DNA from: Arsukibacterium ikkense
Lineage (GTDB): Bacteria; Pseudomonadota; Gammaproteobacteria; Enterobacterales; Alteromonadaceae
Direction: 5' to 3'
Assembly (NCBI RefSeq): GCF_000987775.1
Contig: NZ_LAHO01000001.1
Span: 248,001-312,000 of the forward strand
DNA: 64,000 nt
Part shown: piece after piece, positions 38,149-48,013 of the stretch
How the letters are laid out: every line of letters starts with the position of its first letter
Position numbering within the stretch: the stretch's first letter is position 1
The notes under the pieces: generated by a model
What the model was told of the DNA's origin: nothing
The model's input: the letters and a program-made list of their open reading frames with translations, nothing else
Database searches by the model: none
Position numbers and translations under genes: made by a program

Positions 38149-39351
38149 ATGGCCGATTGGGCACAGGCGTTAGCTGAATTAAAACGCGGCTGCGAGGAAA
38201 TCTTGCTGGAAGAGGAGCTAATTGCCAAGTTGAAGACCGGCAAGCCTTTAAAAGTAAAGGCCGGTTTTGATCCAACGGCACCTGATCTGCATTTAGGCCA
38301 TACCGTGCTGATTAATAAATTGCGCACTTTTCAGCAGCTTGGTCATGAGGTTATTTTCCTGATCGGTGATTTTACCGGCATGATAGGTGACCCCAGCGGC
38401 AAAAACGTTACCCGCAAGCCGTTAAGCCGGGAAGATGTGCTGGCAAATGCAGAAACCTATAAAGAACAAGTGTTTAAAATACTCGATCCGGCGAAAACAC
38501 GGGTAGCCTTTAACTCTGAGTGGATGGGTGAGCTCGGTGCTGCCGGCATGATAAAACTGGCATCACGTCAAACCGTGGCCCGGATGCTGGAGCGGGACGA
38601 TTTTAAAAAGCGTTTTGCCGGTAATCAGTCTATTGCAATCCATGAATTTCTGTATCCCTTGGTGCAAGGCTGGGACTCGGTAGCACTGGAAGCCGATATT
38701 GAAATGGGTGGCACCGATCAGCGCTTTAACCTGCTGATGGGGCGCGAGCTGCAAAAAGAAGAAGGCCAGCGGCCGCAAACGGTAATGATGGTGCCGTTGT
38801 TGGAAGGGTTGGATGGCGTGCAGAAAATGTCTAAGTCGTTAGGTAATTATGTCGGCATTACTGACGCCCCAACAGAGATGTTTGGCAAAATTATGTCCAT
38901 TTCGGATGAGCTGATGTGGCGTTATTATGACTTACTCAGCTTCCGGCCATTAGCGGACATTGCTGAGTTAAAGCAGCAAATGGCCGCCGGTACCAACCCG
39001 CGTGATATTAAAATTGCGTTGGCGAAGGAAATTATTGCCCGGTTTCACGATGACGCAGCGGCAGAAGCTGCACATCAGGATTTTACCCAGCGTTTTAGTA
39101 AAAATGCGCTGCCGGAAGATATTCCAGCGCTTAGTCTTAGCTGCGACGGCAACAGCATGCCGATTGCCAACCTGTTAAAAGAAGCCGGTTTAGTGGCCAG
39201 TACCTCAGAGGCACTGCGGATGATTAAACAAGGTGCGGTAAAACTAAACGGTGAAAGCCGGATTGACGACAGCAAGCTGGAAATCGCCAAAGGGAGCAGT
39301 GACATTTACCAGGTGGGTAAACGCAAGTTTGCCCGGGTTACCCTGAATTAA
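38149..39351 (+). CDS. tyrS: Tyrosyl-tRNA synthetase
   Basis: Class I synthetase for tRNA-Tyr. At 400 residues it is the form seen in Pseudomonas and Haemophilus, distinct from the E. coli TyrRS subgroup. Motifs: [15 protein letters not shown] (HIGH), [22 protein letters not shown] (KMSKS, near residue 226), and a C-terminal S4 RNA-binding domain ([15 protein letters not shown]). AGGAG precedes the ATG. Confidence 0.97.
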   Translation: MADWAQALAELKRGCEEILLEEELIAKLKTGKPLKVKAGFDPTAPDLHLGHTVLINKLRTFQQLGHEVIFLIGDFTGMIGDPSGKNVTRKPLSREDVLANAETYKEQVFKILDPAKTRVAFNSEWMGELGAAGMIKLASRQTVARMLERDDFKKRFAGNQSIAIHEFLYPLVQGWDSVALEADIEMGGTDQRFNLLMGRELQKEEGQRPQTVMMVPLLEGLDGVQKMSKSLGNYVGITDAPTEMFGKIMSISDELMWRYYDLLSFRPLADIAELKQQMAAGTNPRDIKIALAKEIIARFHDDAAAEAAHQDFTQRFSKNALPEDIPALSLSCDGNSMPIANLLKEAGLVASTSEALRMIKQGAVKLNGESRIDDSKLEIAKGSSDIYQVGKRKFARVTLN

Positions 39352-39384
39352 GCGCGATCCGGCTTTCACGCCATGATGTTACCG

Positions 39385-39417
39385 AACAGGGCCGCTATTG
39401 CGGCCCTTGTTGTTTTG
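39385..39417 (+). terminator. Terminator after tyrS
   Basis: AGGGCCGC (39388-39395) and GCGGCCCT (39400-39407) with a TATT loop, extended by AAC/GTT across a bulge, followed by TGTTTT. It ends 34 bases or so after the tyrS stop. Confidence 0.85.
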
Positions 39418-39529
39418 CCGGTCAGCGTAAACTGAGATAACTGAGTGTTGATTGGGATCTTGCCTTGCTTTTTCGCATCTGCGCCCTGATGCACTACACT
39501 TGGATAACACGCAAAAACCGAGGAATGTT

Positions 39530-42247
39530 ATGAGCCAGAGTAATCCCTATGCTGAGGTACTGAAAGTTGCCGGGCAGGAATATCAAATCTTCAGTTTAGC
39601 TAAAGCCGCAACCTTACACGGTACCATTGACCGTTTACCCTTTTCCTTAAAAGTATTGCTGGAGAATCTGCTGCGCAGTCTGGACGCTGATACCGTGACC
39701 ACGGATGATATACAGGCGTTGGTCGACTGGCAAAAGCATGGCCATGCTGACCGGGAAATTGCCTTTCGACCTGCCCGGGTATTGATGCAGGACTTTACCG
39801 GCGTGCCGGCGGTGGTTGACCTGGCCGCAATGCGGGCAGCCGTGGCAGAGTTAGGTGAAGATCCGCAAAAGATTAATCCACTATCCCCGGTCGACCTGGT
39901 GATAGATCACTCTGTCATGGTAGATCATTTTGCCAGCGACGATGCCTTTGGCCAGAATGTGGCCATTGAAATGGAGCGCAACGTTGAGCGCTATACCTTT
40001 TTGCGTTGGGGGCAGCAGGCTTTTGCCAACTTTAAAGTAGTGCCCCCCGGTACCGGCATTTGCCATCAGGTGAATCTGGAATATCTGGGGCAAAGTGTCT
40101 GGGCAAAAGCCACCGATGACGGTGAGCAGGCGTACCCTGACACCCTGGTCGGCACAGATTCCCACACCACCATGATTAATGCATTGGGCGTATTGGGCTG
40201 GGGGGTGGGGGGCATTGAAGCTGAAGCCGCGATGCTGGGTCAGCCAGTATCGATGTTGATCCCGGAAGTGGTTGGCCTGGAGTTTACCGGCAAGCTGGCA
40301 GCTGGTATTACTGCTACAGATCTGGTGTTAACCGTCACCGAATTGCTGCGTAATCACGGCGTGGTAGGCAAGTTTGTCGAATTTTTTGGTGATGGTCTGG
40401 ATCATTTAAGCCTGGCTGATCGGGCGACTATCGCCAATATGGCGCCTGAGTATGGTGCAACCTGTGGCTTTTTCCCGGTTGATCAAATTACTCTGGATTA
40501 TATGGCACTGACCGGGCGCGATGAAAAAGTTATCGCCCGGGTCAAAGCCTATTGTCAGGCTCAGGGGTTATGGCGCAAGCCTGGTCATAAGGCGATTTAT
40601 ACCGACGTGCTGCACCTGGATTTGAGCTCTGTCGTGCCATCACTGGCCGGGCCAAAACGGCCACAAGATAAAGTCGGCTTAGCGGATTTAAAGCAACATT
40701 GCGATGATGTGTTGGCGCTGCAGCTAAAAATGGTGGCCGAGCGTGATGCGAAAATGGTGGATGAAGGGGGCGGCCAGCCGCAACCTGACAGCGATGAGCA
40801 GCATGTTGAGCTTGATGGCCAGAAAATTAAACTTAATCACCATGCTGTCGTAATTGCTGCTATTACCTCCTGTACGAATACATCTAACCCAAGTGTGTTG
40901 ATGGCGGCCGGTTTGCTGGCGCGCAATGCCCTTGCCAGAGGCTTACAGCGTAAGCCCTGGGTGAAAAGCTCGCTGGCACCAGGTTCTAAGGTGGTAACGC
41001 GCTATCTGGAGCAGGCAGGCCTAATGCAACCTTTAGAAAGGCTGGGTTTTCATCTGGTTGGTTATGGCTGTACCACCTGTATCGGTAACTCCGGGCCCTT
41101 GGCCAAAGCTGTTGAAGACAAAATACACCGCGCTAATCTGAATGTATCAGCAGTGTTATCCGGTAATCGTAACTTTGAGGGGCGAATTCACCCCCTGGTG
41201 CAATCAAACTGGCTGGCATCGCCACCGCTGGTGGTGGCTTTTGCGTTAGCGGGTACAGTAAATATCGATTTAAGTAAGGATCCGATTGGCAATGATAAGC
41301 AGGGTAAGCCAGTTTATCTGCAAGATATCTGGCCCAGTAATCAGGATATTGCCAATGAGGTTGCCAAAGTACATAGCAGCATGTTTAAAAGCGAATATGC
41401 CGATGTGTTCAGTGGGGATGCCAGTTGGCAAGGTATAAAAGTACCGCAAGATAAAACCTATACCTGGCCGGATTCAAGCTATATTCGCCAGCCCAGCTTT
41501 TTTAAGGACATGGGGCGCGAGCCTGCGCCGGTGCAGGATATCAAAGAGGCCCGCATGCTGGCGTTACTGGGCGATTCTGTCACCACTGACCATATTTCAC
41601 CCGCTGGCGCCATTAAGGCCAGCAGCCCGGCGGGGCGTTACTTAACAGGGCTGGGCGTAGCAGAAGCTGATTTTAACTCCTATGGCTCACGTCGTGGTAA
41701 CCATGAGGTGATGGTTCGCGGTACCTTTGCCAATGTCCGTATTCGTAACGAAATGGCACCCGGTACTGAAGGCGGGGTCACCACGCACCAGCCATCGGGC
41801 GAGCAAATGGCTATTTATGATGCAGCTGAGCGTTACCTCGAGCAAAAAACGCCGCTAGTGGTGGTAGCGGGTAAAGAATATGGTACCGGCTCATCCCGCG
41901 ACTGGGCCGCTAAAGGTACTTTATTGCTGGGGGTGCGGGCAGTACTGGCGGAGTCTTACGAGCGTATTCATCGCTCTAATCTGATTGGTATGGGGGTATT
42001 ACCATTGCAGTTTCTGCCAGGAGTTGATCGTAAGCATTTGCAATTAACCGGCGCGGAAACCTTTAGTATCAGCGGATTAAATACCTTGAAACCAAAACAG
42101 AAAGTGTCGGTGCTGATTACGTACCCTGACGGTGATCAGCAAAAAATTGAGATGCTGTGCCGGATCGATACCGGTAACGAGCTGGCCTATTATCAACATG
42201 GTGGCATTTTACATTATGTACTGCGACGGATGATTGGTAGTGCCTGA
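39530..42247 (+). CDS. acnA: Aconitate hydratase A
   Basis: TCA-cycle enzyme interconverting citrate and isocitrate with a [4Fe-4S] cluster. The ATG at 39530 has GAGGAA upstream and gives 905 residues, in line with the AcnA/IRP1 type; a 26-codon upstream extension is rejected. Cluster ligands are the Cys in AITSCTNTSNPSVL and the two in YGCTTCIGNSGPL. Swivel-domain motifs are DSVTTDHISPAGAI and YGTGSSRDWAAKG. Relatives bind mRNA when the cluster is lost; this is not testable here. A terminator follows. Confidence 0.97.
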   Translation: MSQSNPYAEVLKVAGQEYQIFSLAKAATLHGTIDRLPFSLKVLLENLLRSLDADTVTTDDIQALVDWQKHGHADREIAFRPARVLMQDFTGVPAVVDLAAMRAAVAELGEDPQKINPLSPVDLVIDHSVMVDHFASDDAFGQNVAIEMERNVERYTFLRWGQQAFANFKVVPPGTGICHQVNLEYLGQSVWAKATDDGEQAYPDTLVGTDSHTTMINALGVLGWGVGGIEAEAAMLGQPVSMLIPEVVGLEFTGKLAAGITATDLVLTVTELLRNHGVVGKFVEFFGDGLDHLSLADRATIANMAPEYGATCGFFPVDQITLDYMALTGRDEKVIARVKAYCQAQGLWRKPGHKAIYTDVLHLDLSSVVPSLAGPKRPQDKVGLADLKQHCDDVLALQLKMVAERDAKMVDEGGGQPQPDSDEQHVELDGQKIKLNHHAVVIAAITSCTNTSNPSVLMAAGLLARNALARGLQRKPWVKSSLAPGSKVVTRYLEQAGLMQPLERLGFHLVGYGCTTCIGNSGPLAKAVEDKIHRANLNVSAVLSGNRNFEGRIHPLVQSNWLASPPLVVAFALAGTVNIDLSKDPIGNDKQGKPVYLQDIWPSNQDIANEVAKVHSSMFKSEYADVFSGDASWQGIKVPQDKTYTWPDSSYIRQPSFFKDMGREPAPVQDIKEARMLALLGDSVTTDHISPAGAIKASSPAGRYLTGLGVAEADFNSYGSRRGNHEVMVRGTFANVRIRNEMAPGTEGGVTTHQPSGEQMAIYDAAERYLEQKTPLVVVAGKEYGTGSSRDWAAKGTLLLGVRAVLAESYERIHRSNLIGMGVLPLQFLPGVDRKHLQLTGAETFSISGLNTLKPKQKVSVLITYPDGDQQKIEMLCRIDTGNELAYYQHGGILHYVLRRMIGSA

Positions 42248-42266
42248 AATCTGTTAGGTGAGTAAT

Positions 42267-42296
42267 AAAGCTGATGATAACGTCAGCTTTTTTATT
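42267..42296. terminator. Terminator between acnA and the convergent binding-protein gene
   Basis: AAAGCTGA (42267-42274) and TCAGCTTT (42283-42290) with an eight-base loop, then TTTATTTT. Its T-tail serves acnA and overlaps the stop codon of the opposite gene at 42292. Confidence 0.8.
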
Positions 42297-43026
42297 TTAT
42301 GGCGGTAACGGTTTTTACGAATTGACGGCATTGCTCTACGGCATTGTTCATTTTACTTAAATGGCTACTGGCAAACGCAGGTGCCAGGTAAAAACCTGCA
42401 TCACGGGTATAGTAGTTATAAAGCTGTAAAGTATGCTGGGCTTGCTCTGCGATCAATTGCGCTTGCAGCTGTTCAGCTAAAGGCTGTGGCACCGCCAGCA
42501 TTTCCACCCGGTCCATTAATAGCAAGGGTAATAATTGCGGATACTCGTAAATCTGATGAATATTCTGATAGCCATGGCTTTGCAGGTAGTGTTGTTGTGG
42601 TGAGCCACGTTTGACACCTATGGTGCGGTTTTTTGCCTGGTCAGTGGCGCCAACGGTATTTGTCTTAAAAACAAAGTAATCATCGTCTTTGGTTAACCAG
42701 ACCGTTGGCTGCAGGTAATTATTGCGCTCTTCGGTATATCCCATGGGGTAAATCAGATCGAGTTGATTTTCCCGGGTCAGTTTTAATAAACGATCAGTCG
42801 GCAGGCTTTGCCATGCTATCTGCACATCCAGTTTGCTTTCAATACAGCTGATAATTTCAGCATGGCCGTAATCAGATTCGGGGGCTATGATACCGTCTAC
42901 GACGTTAATGCCGGGAAAGGATTGCACAATGCCACCTTGCAGCAGTTGCCCGGCAGCGAAGCACGTGCCCGCCAGCATAATACCGACTGACAGCACACCA
43001 TAGTTCACGGTTTTTAACACAGCCAT
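42292..43026 (-). CDS. Periplasmic solute-binding-like protein (orphan)
   Basis: A 244-residue protein with a signal (MAVLKTVNYGVLSVGIMLAGTCFAAG) and the overall pattern of SBP_bac_3-type binding proteins: DLIYPMGYTEERNNYL, RTIGVKRGSPQQHYLQSHGY and LPLLLMDRVEMLAV. There is no transporter gene beside it, so it may be sensory or of unknown use. This is the second unlinked binding protein in the window; the one at 22676 is only distantly similar. Assignment rests on general pattern, not on a strong motif. Confidence 0.7.
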   Translation of the reverse strand: MAVLKTVNYGVLSVGIMLAGTCFAAGQLLQGGIVQSFPGINVVDGIIAPESDYGHAEIISCIESKLDVQIAWQSLPTDRLLKLTRENQLDLIYPMGYTEERNNYLQPTVWLTKDDDYFVFKTNTVGATDQAKNRTIGVKRGSPQQHYLQSHGYQNIHQIYEYPQLLPLLLMDRVEMLAVPQPLAEQLQAQLIAEQAQHTLQLYNYYTRDAGFYLAPAFASSHLSKMNNAVEQCRQFVKTVTAIK

Positions 43027-43115
43027 AAATATACGCTAGCCTGATAATACGTTGTAATTCGGGTTAACTGCTAAGTATTCACCAAAAATCGGCTGTTGTC
43101 AGTAATATCGCGCCA

Positions 43116-43139
43116 AAACCCCGGAATTTGCCGGGGTTT
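43116..43139 (-). terminator. Hairpin after the DUF4397-like lipoprotein gene
   Basis: AAACCCCGG (43116-43124) and CCGGGGTTT (43131-43139), six-base loop, with four T on the minus-strand exit side. It sits 14 bases past the lipoprotein stop. Confidence 0.7.
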
Positions 43140-43152
43140 AAGCAAGAAGGGG

Positions 43153-44496
43153 TTAGAAATTCAGCTTTAAGCGGTAACCTGATGCTGCAGTGTCATCTTG
43201 CTCTGCGGTTAACAAATAACGCTGACCAGGTTGTAGCATCATACTATTAGTTTTATCCAGTAAGGTGGTGCTGCCATTATCTGCAACATGCACCAGCGCA
43301 ATAGCATAGTAGTCTTTGGGTAAATTCAGGCTTTGCTGCTTTTTAAATGCCAGGTTTTTGATGTTATGTCGTGCCGTGGCAATGGTTTCGTCCTGACGAA
43401 TAAAGTAGTAATGCAACTTGTCAAAGTCGGCCACTAAATTGCTGACAATAACATCGTTCGATTGCAGCTGCGGTTTGTCGCTTTCTTTTACGGCCAGCGC
43501 TTCCAACGCATTACTGGCGTTCTGGTACAGGATAACCAGCTGGCTTTCCCCGGCCGTTGCCGTCAGTAAGGCACTGTTCAGCAACAACTGATGGTCACTG
43601 TCGCGGATAGACAAACTGTAGTCGCCTTTGCTCAGTGTCTGGTAATTACTCAGGGTGTCAGCATTTAAGCTGGCAAGCGGGCTGTTATCCAGCGCCGCTT
43701 GCAACGGCTGCGCTAAGCTGTTGTACAGACGAAACTGCGCCTGAGCATCCTGATGCATATAACGGCCAACACTGCTTGAGTTTAAAATAACGTCGACTGC
43801 CAGCTGGTTGGCAATAGGACCATGCTGGTCTCGTACCACTAATACGTAAGTATTTTCAAAGGCAAAATCGAGGTTTTTACCGACAAACAACGGCGCGTCG
43901 GCACCGGCTTCTGCCAGGTATAAATTGTATTTACCTGTGTTATTGCGGCTGGGAGTGCTGCTTATTTCATGCAGGGCCAGCTTATCCAGTAAGGTTGCGT
44001 CAGTGAAAGACTCATCGGCGGCGCTAAGATAAATATCGAGGTTTGGTTGGCTTATGGCTAAGTTGCTCAGATATAAATCAAATTGATCGTCTAACTGTTT
44101 TTCCCGGGCGAAGCTCAGGCTGAGATAGGAAAATTGTTGATCGGTGCTGGTAATAATATACAGGTGCTTCTGATCCTCGCTTAAGTTCACATCTGCCGAT
44201 AGCAGTGGGCTGCTGGCACCGGTTTCTTGCACTGCCAGGGTATAACTTGCGCTGTCCAGGGTAATAACATTGCTGGCATCACCAAAGCGGGCGCTACCGA
44301 CACTTTTATCATCAAAGCGGAAGTTTGGATTAGCACTGTCGGCAGCGCCATTATAAAACTGCACATAGCTTTTGCTGACTGCCTGGTCGTCACTGCTGCC
44401 GCCACAGGCTGTCAGACTTAACAGAGCGCCAAGCGCCAGAGTGCACGCGAGTTTTGAGGTGAAGGATAAAGGTGACGCAGATAATGCTGTTTTCAT
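43153..44496 (-). CDS. DUF4397-like surface or periplasmic lipoprotein
   Basis: A 447-residue predicted lipoprotein: signal ending ALGALLSLTAC, then GGSSDDQ, a typical exposed linker after the lipidated Cys. The rest is beta-rich and repetitive in style (YVQFYNGAADSANPNFRFDD; AQFRLYNSLAQPLQAALDNSPLASL; DVIVSNLVADF), resembling two or three DUF4397 immunoglobulin-like domains. I prefer the ATG at 44496, with GGAA six bases upstream, to the frame opening at 44529. No function is known for the family. It stands alone between two terminators or gaps. Confidence 0.7.
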   Translation of the reverse strand: MKTALSASPLSFTSKLACTLALGALLSLTACGGSSDDQAVSKSYVQFYNGAADSANPNFRFDDKSVGSARFGDASNVITLDSASYTLAVQETGASSPLLSADVNLSEDQKHLYIITSTDQQFSYLSLSFAREKQLDDQFDLYLSNLAISQPNLDIYLSAADESFTDATLLDKLALHEISSTPSRNNTGKYNLYLAEAGADAPLFVGKNLDFAFENTYVLVVRDQHGPIANQLAVDVILNSSSVGRYMHQDAQAQFRLYNSLAQPLQAALDNSPLASLNADTLSNYQTLSKGDYSLSIRDSDHQLLLNSALLTATAGESQLVILYQNASNALEALAVKESDKPQLQSNDVIVSNLVADFDKLHYYFIRQDETIATARHNIKNLAFKKQQSLNLPKDYYAIALVHVADNGSTTLLDKTNSMMLQPGQRYLLTAEQDDTAASGYRLKLNF

Positions 44497-44616
44497 ATCA
44501 GTTTCCATGCTGGTGAGGTAAACCGGCACAGCCTAAGGAAATAGCGGCGGGATAGCTATGGCGCTTTACTAATGCAGACAGTTGGTTACGTTTAGTCACA
44601 GCTTCGTTGTAAGCCG

Positions 44617-45435
44617 TTACAACATGGCCATATAACCAGCGCGATAATCAGGATAGTGCCAGCTAAAGCCGGTTTGCTGTAAACGGTGGGCGCTGACTCT
44701 TTTACTGCCACGGCTAAGGTGCTGCGCGGTGCCTGCGGCTATCTGCAATTGTTGTTGCAAAAAGTGAATAACGTCGCAGTAGCGGGCGGGCGCCAGGTCA
44801 CAGAGGTTGTAGGCATTTGCCAGCGCAAGGCTCTGCCGGCGGCGGTTAATCAGGTGCACGATGGCCCGGGCACAGTCTGAAATTTGGATCCGGTTGGTAT
44901 ATATCGGCTGGTTTTCAACAATCTGCTGGCCGCTGCTGGCGATGCGCAGCATCATCTCTCTGCCAGGGCCATATATACCGGCCGGGCGTAGCATGGTGCA
45001 GGGCAGGCCACTTTGCAGCCAGAAATCTTCAGCCGCCACCAGAATCTTTGCACTGCTGCGTTCGGGCCGACGGGGGCTGTCTTCGTCAACCCATTCCCCA
45101 TGTTGCTGGCCATAAACGCTGGTAGATGACACCAGCCAGACATGGATAGCCGTTGCTCGCAGCTGCACCCAGCGCATGGCTTGTTCGGCGATGCTAAGAT
45201 AGGCTTGGCGGTATGCGCTATCGCTACTATTATCGGGCGCTACGCACAACACCACATCGGTAACATCGCCGGCAATGTCCGGCCAGGGCGTGCTGGCATC
45301 GTGCTGCAGCATATTAACTCCGGCCAGTCCCTTCGCCTGGCGGCGCATAGCGCTGACCGCAAGGCCTGTGTGCAGAGCCTCTGTGGCAATGGCCGCCCCT
45401 AAATCACCCAGGCCAATTATTAATATACTGGCCAT
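44617..45435 (-). CDS. NAD(P)-dependent epimerase/dehydratase-like SDR protein (YeeZ-like)
   Basis: A 272-residue extended short-chain dehydrogenase. The Rossmann motif is close to the N terminus (ILIIGLGDLGAAIA), with VSSTSVYGQQHGEWVDE (Ser-Thr and the Tyr region) and MLRPAGIYGPGREM, which resemble E. coli YeeZ and sugar-nucleotide epimerases. The usual YxxxK active-site motif is not obvious, so catalysis is uncertain. The ATG overlaps the stop of the mechanosensitive channel gene by one base. Confidence 0.8.
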   Translation of the reverse strand: MASILIIGLGDLGAAIATEALHTGLAVSAMRRQAKGLAGVNMLQHDASTPWPDIAGDVTDVVLCVAPDNSSDSAYRQAYLSIAEQAMRWVQLRATAIHVWLVSSTSVYGQQHGEWVDEDSPRRPERSSAKILVAAEDFWLQSGLPCTMLRPAGIYGPGREMMLRIASSGQQIVENQPIYTNRIQISDCARAIVHLINRRRQSLALANAYNLCDLAPARYCDVIHFLQQQLQIAAGTAQHLSRGSKRVSAHRLQQTGFSWHYPDYRAGYMAML

Positions 45436-46751
45436 TAATCTTGCTCAGGCGTTTTTACAGTGTCCACAGCCGCAGTTGGCCAGCCCGATTTAATATGCAG
45501 GTCACGTTGCGGATAAGGAATAGTTATATTATTTTCTTTAAAGGTGCGCCAAATCGCCAGATTAATATCTGATTTCACTGCCCCAGTGCCTTTTTCCATA
45601 TCTTCTATCCAAACCCGCAATTGTAATTCTATACCACTGTCAGCAAATTCAATTAGACGAACGGTAGGCTCAGGCGTTTTTAACACCCGTGGCGATGAGA
45701 AAGCGCAGGCAAGCATTAACGCCATGGCTTGCTCAGGATCATCCTCGTAACTAATTTGTACTCTCACAATGATCCGAACATTCCGATCAGCATAACTCCA
45801 GTTAATCACCTCTGAAGTGATCAGGTTTTCGTTAGGGATCAGGGTGTCTACCCCTTCGCGGTTTCGCACCACCACATAACGGGCGTTTAGCTGCTCTACC
45901 CAGCCAAATTTGTCGCCGACGGTAATAATATCGCCGGGCTTGATCGAACGGTCAAACACCAGAATAAAGCCACTGATAAAGTTCGAGGCAATGCGCTGCA
46001 AACCAAAACCTAAACCTACCCCCAGCGCGCCGCCAAATACCGCCAGCGAGCTTAAATTAATGCCAACTGCGTTTAATGCCACCAGAAACGCGATGGTGAT
46101 TAATAAAAACTTACTAAACTTGGCAAAGCCGACCTGCATACTGGGGCTAATGTGCGCTGAACGCTGTACCCGCTGACTGATAAATTCGGCCAGCCAGATA
46201 GCCAGGGTAAAAGCCAGTGCGATCATGAAAACCAGCTTGATGACGGCCAGCACCGAAATCCGGGTTTCACCGACTGTGGTGGCCAGACTGTCCAGCACCG
46301 CCAGTACCCCTGGCAGCCAACCGGCTAAATGCAGCAGCACTCCAAACCAGATAATCCCGGCTAATAGGTTTTCAGACGACTTAAGCAGTGGGCTGACACT
46401 GAACGCTTTGCGCAGGATATACACCACCAACCTGATCACGGCCAGTGCCACCAGCACAGGTACCGCAATGGCCAGAATTTGCGCTGGTAAATCATTCATT
46501 TCAAAAATAATTTTTACCGGAACTAGAATTGCCAGCGCGGTAAGCGGCCACAACAAGCGCTGAATACTGCGCACCGCCACATGTCGCAGGCCCGTACCTC
46601 TTATATTCTGCGCTGCCACTAACAGCTGCAACCGCCGGTTGGTTAACGAGGCCAGCAACAGGGCAAAGGCTAAAGCCAGCAGCTGCCACCAGAAATCGAG
46701 CTGTTGCACACTAAGCCAGACGGCAGCAGTGATTTCATCAAACTTTTCCAT
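45435..46751 (-). CDS. MscS-family mechanosensitive ion channel
   Basis: Inner-membrane channel that opens under membrane tension and releases solutes during hypo-osmotic shock. At 438 residues it is longer than MscS (286), with about six membrane segments before the pore. The pore helix and upper beta domain are clear in FGGALGVGLGFGLQRIASNFISGFILVFDRSIKPGDIITVGDKFG, and the C-terminal domain ends ITIPYPQRDLHIKSGWP. The gene lies nine bases after the AEC transporter gene and overlaps the SDR gene. Confidence 0.92.
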   Translation of the reverse strand: MEKFDEITAAVWLSVQQLDFWWQLLALAFALLLASLTNRRLQLLVAAQNIRGTGLRHVAVRSIQRLLWPLTALAILVPVKIIFEMNDLPAQILAIAVPVLVALAVIRLVVYILRKAFSVSPLLKSSENLLAGIIWFGVLLHLAGWLPGVLAVLDSLATTVGETRISVLAVIKLVFMIALAFTLAIWLAEFISQRVQRSAHISPSMQVGFAKFSKFLLITIAFLVALNAVGINLSSLAVFGGALGVGLGFGLQRIASNFISGFILVFDRSIKPGDIITVGDKFGWVEQLNARYVVVRNREGVDTLIPNENLITSEVINWSYADRNVRIIVRVQISYEDDPEQAMALMLACAFSSPRVLKTPEPTVRLIEFADSGIELQLRVWIEDMEKGTGAVKSDINLAIWRTFKENNITIPYPQRDLHIKSGWPTAAVDTVKTPEQD

Positions 46752-46760
46752 AATTATCCT

Positions 46761-47663
46761 TTAACGTAATAACCAATAAACCAGTGGCAAACTGACTAAG
46801 CCAATTAGAATGCCAAAACCGACAATACCGCTAACCAGCCGCGGGGCCAGGCCGGCCATAATGGCAATAGCGCCGGCCGAGATCATCGGCGGCATCGCCG
46901 CCTGGAAAATACTGATATCAACCGCCATGCCGCTTTGTCCCAGGCTGCGCCAGATAGCCCAGGCTAACAACGGCATCATTAATAATTTAATGGTCAGTGC
47001 TGACAGCAGTGGCGATATTTCGCTTTTACTGAAGCGAAAGCTTAGCTGAAAACCAACGGCAATCATCACCACCGGCACCAGGGTGGCAGCCAGGTTGTTA
47101 ATCAGCGCATCGGCCAGCGGCGGAAAGCTGACATTGCGCAGCAGTAAACCCAGTGCCAGGGCAATAAACGACGGGAAACTGATTATTTTAAGCAAAATGC
47201 TTTTGGTTGTGGGTTTGCTTACCTGTGGGCTGTAAATGGCGGCCACTATGGTGACATAGGTAGCCAGAGCAATAAAGGAACCGACCTGATCGTATACCAC
47301 AGCATAAGGCATAGCGCTGCTGCCAAACAGCGCCTGGGTCATCGGAAAGCCTAAAAACGAGGTATTGCCAAGTGGTAACACAATCAGCAAAGCGCCGGTG
47401 ACGTCCCGCGACCAGCCAAATACCTTACTTAGCAGTAACACCGTTGCGACCACGGCAATAAGCAGCAGCCAGGGCGTTAATGCCGGGATCAGCAATGCGC
47501 TGGAAAACTGCAGCAGTGGCACGCTTTTTAAAATAAGCGCCGGCAAGGCGACGTACAGCACATAAATGTTCAGGACAATGCCGCTGTTTTCGGGCATAGC
47601 CGGTAGCCGGCGTAGCACAACGCCAATCACCAGATAGGCCAGCACCAGGTAAAAATTTTCCAT
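46761..47663 (-). CDS. AEC-family (auxin efflux carrier type) transporter
   Basis: Integral membrane protein of 300 residues with about ten hydrophobic segments, typical of bacterial AEC carriers: LVIGVVLRRLPAMPENSGIVLNIYVLYVALPALIL at the start and PLGNTSFLGFPMTQALFG in the middle. Bacterial members include malate and malonate carriers; the substrate is unknown here. The ATG overlaps the GIY-YIG gene stop by one base. Confidence 0.88.
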   Translation of the reverse strand: MENFYLVLAYLVIGVVLRRLPAMPENSGIVLNIYVLYVALPALILKSVPLLQFSSALLIPALTPWLLLIAVVATVLLLSKVFGWSRDVTGALLIVLPLGNTSFLGFPMTQALFGSSAMPYAVVYDQVGSFIALATYVTIVAAIYSPQVSKPTTKSILLKIISFPSFIALALGLLLRNVSFPPLADALINNLAATLVPVVMIAVGFQLSFRFSKSEISPLLSALTIKLLMMPLLAWAIWRSLGQSGMAVDISIFQAAMPPMISAGAIAIMAGLAPRLVSGIVGFGILIGLVSLPLVYWLLR

Positions 47664-47923
47664 TACCGCTCGCTTATTCGCTGCTCTTTTGCAGCTTTTG
47701 AAAGTTGTTTTAACTGATACTCAGCTTTACTGGCTTCAGCCCGGTTAGCCATAACTTGCTGATATACAAGCGTCAGCGGCCCTTTCCCACGAAGTGCTTT
47801 CGCACCGCCGCGAAGCTCGCCTTTATGCTGGCGCAGCCGGCGTACCGGATCGGTGCTAATGCCGGTATAAAGCTGGCCGCTGGCAGTACGAACCATGTAT
47901 AAAAACCAGGTGGCTGCTGTCAT
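47663..47923 (-). CDS. GIY-YIG domain protein (YhbQ-like)
   Basis: An 86-residue single-domain protein of the UPF0213/YhbQ type. The nuclease signature appears as [27 protein letters not shown] (GIY replaced by LYM and YIG by YTG), with the conserved Arg and the C-terminal [18 protein letters not shown]. These small proteins are linked to DNA damage handling, without a settled role. First gene of a four-gene run in which each stop and start touch. Confidence 0.9.
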   Translation of the reverse strand: MTAATWFLYMVRTASGQLYTGISTDPVRRLRQHKGELRGGAKALRGKGPLTLVYQQVMANRAEASKAEYQLKQLSKAAKEQRISER

Positions 47924-48013
47924 GCTGCTGAATATCTTGTTTTGGACGTATCTGTTATAATCACGCTTTATTTAGCCTTTGCCGACCGGGTGCAGGCGCA
48001 GTCAGGATCATCA

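Noticed and set aside
39452..39529. N-terminal extension of AcnA
   Set aside because: No ribosome site for the upstream start, while the ATG at 39530 has GAGGAA and the normal N terminus.
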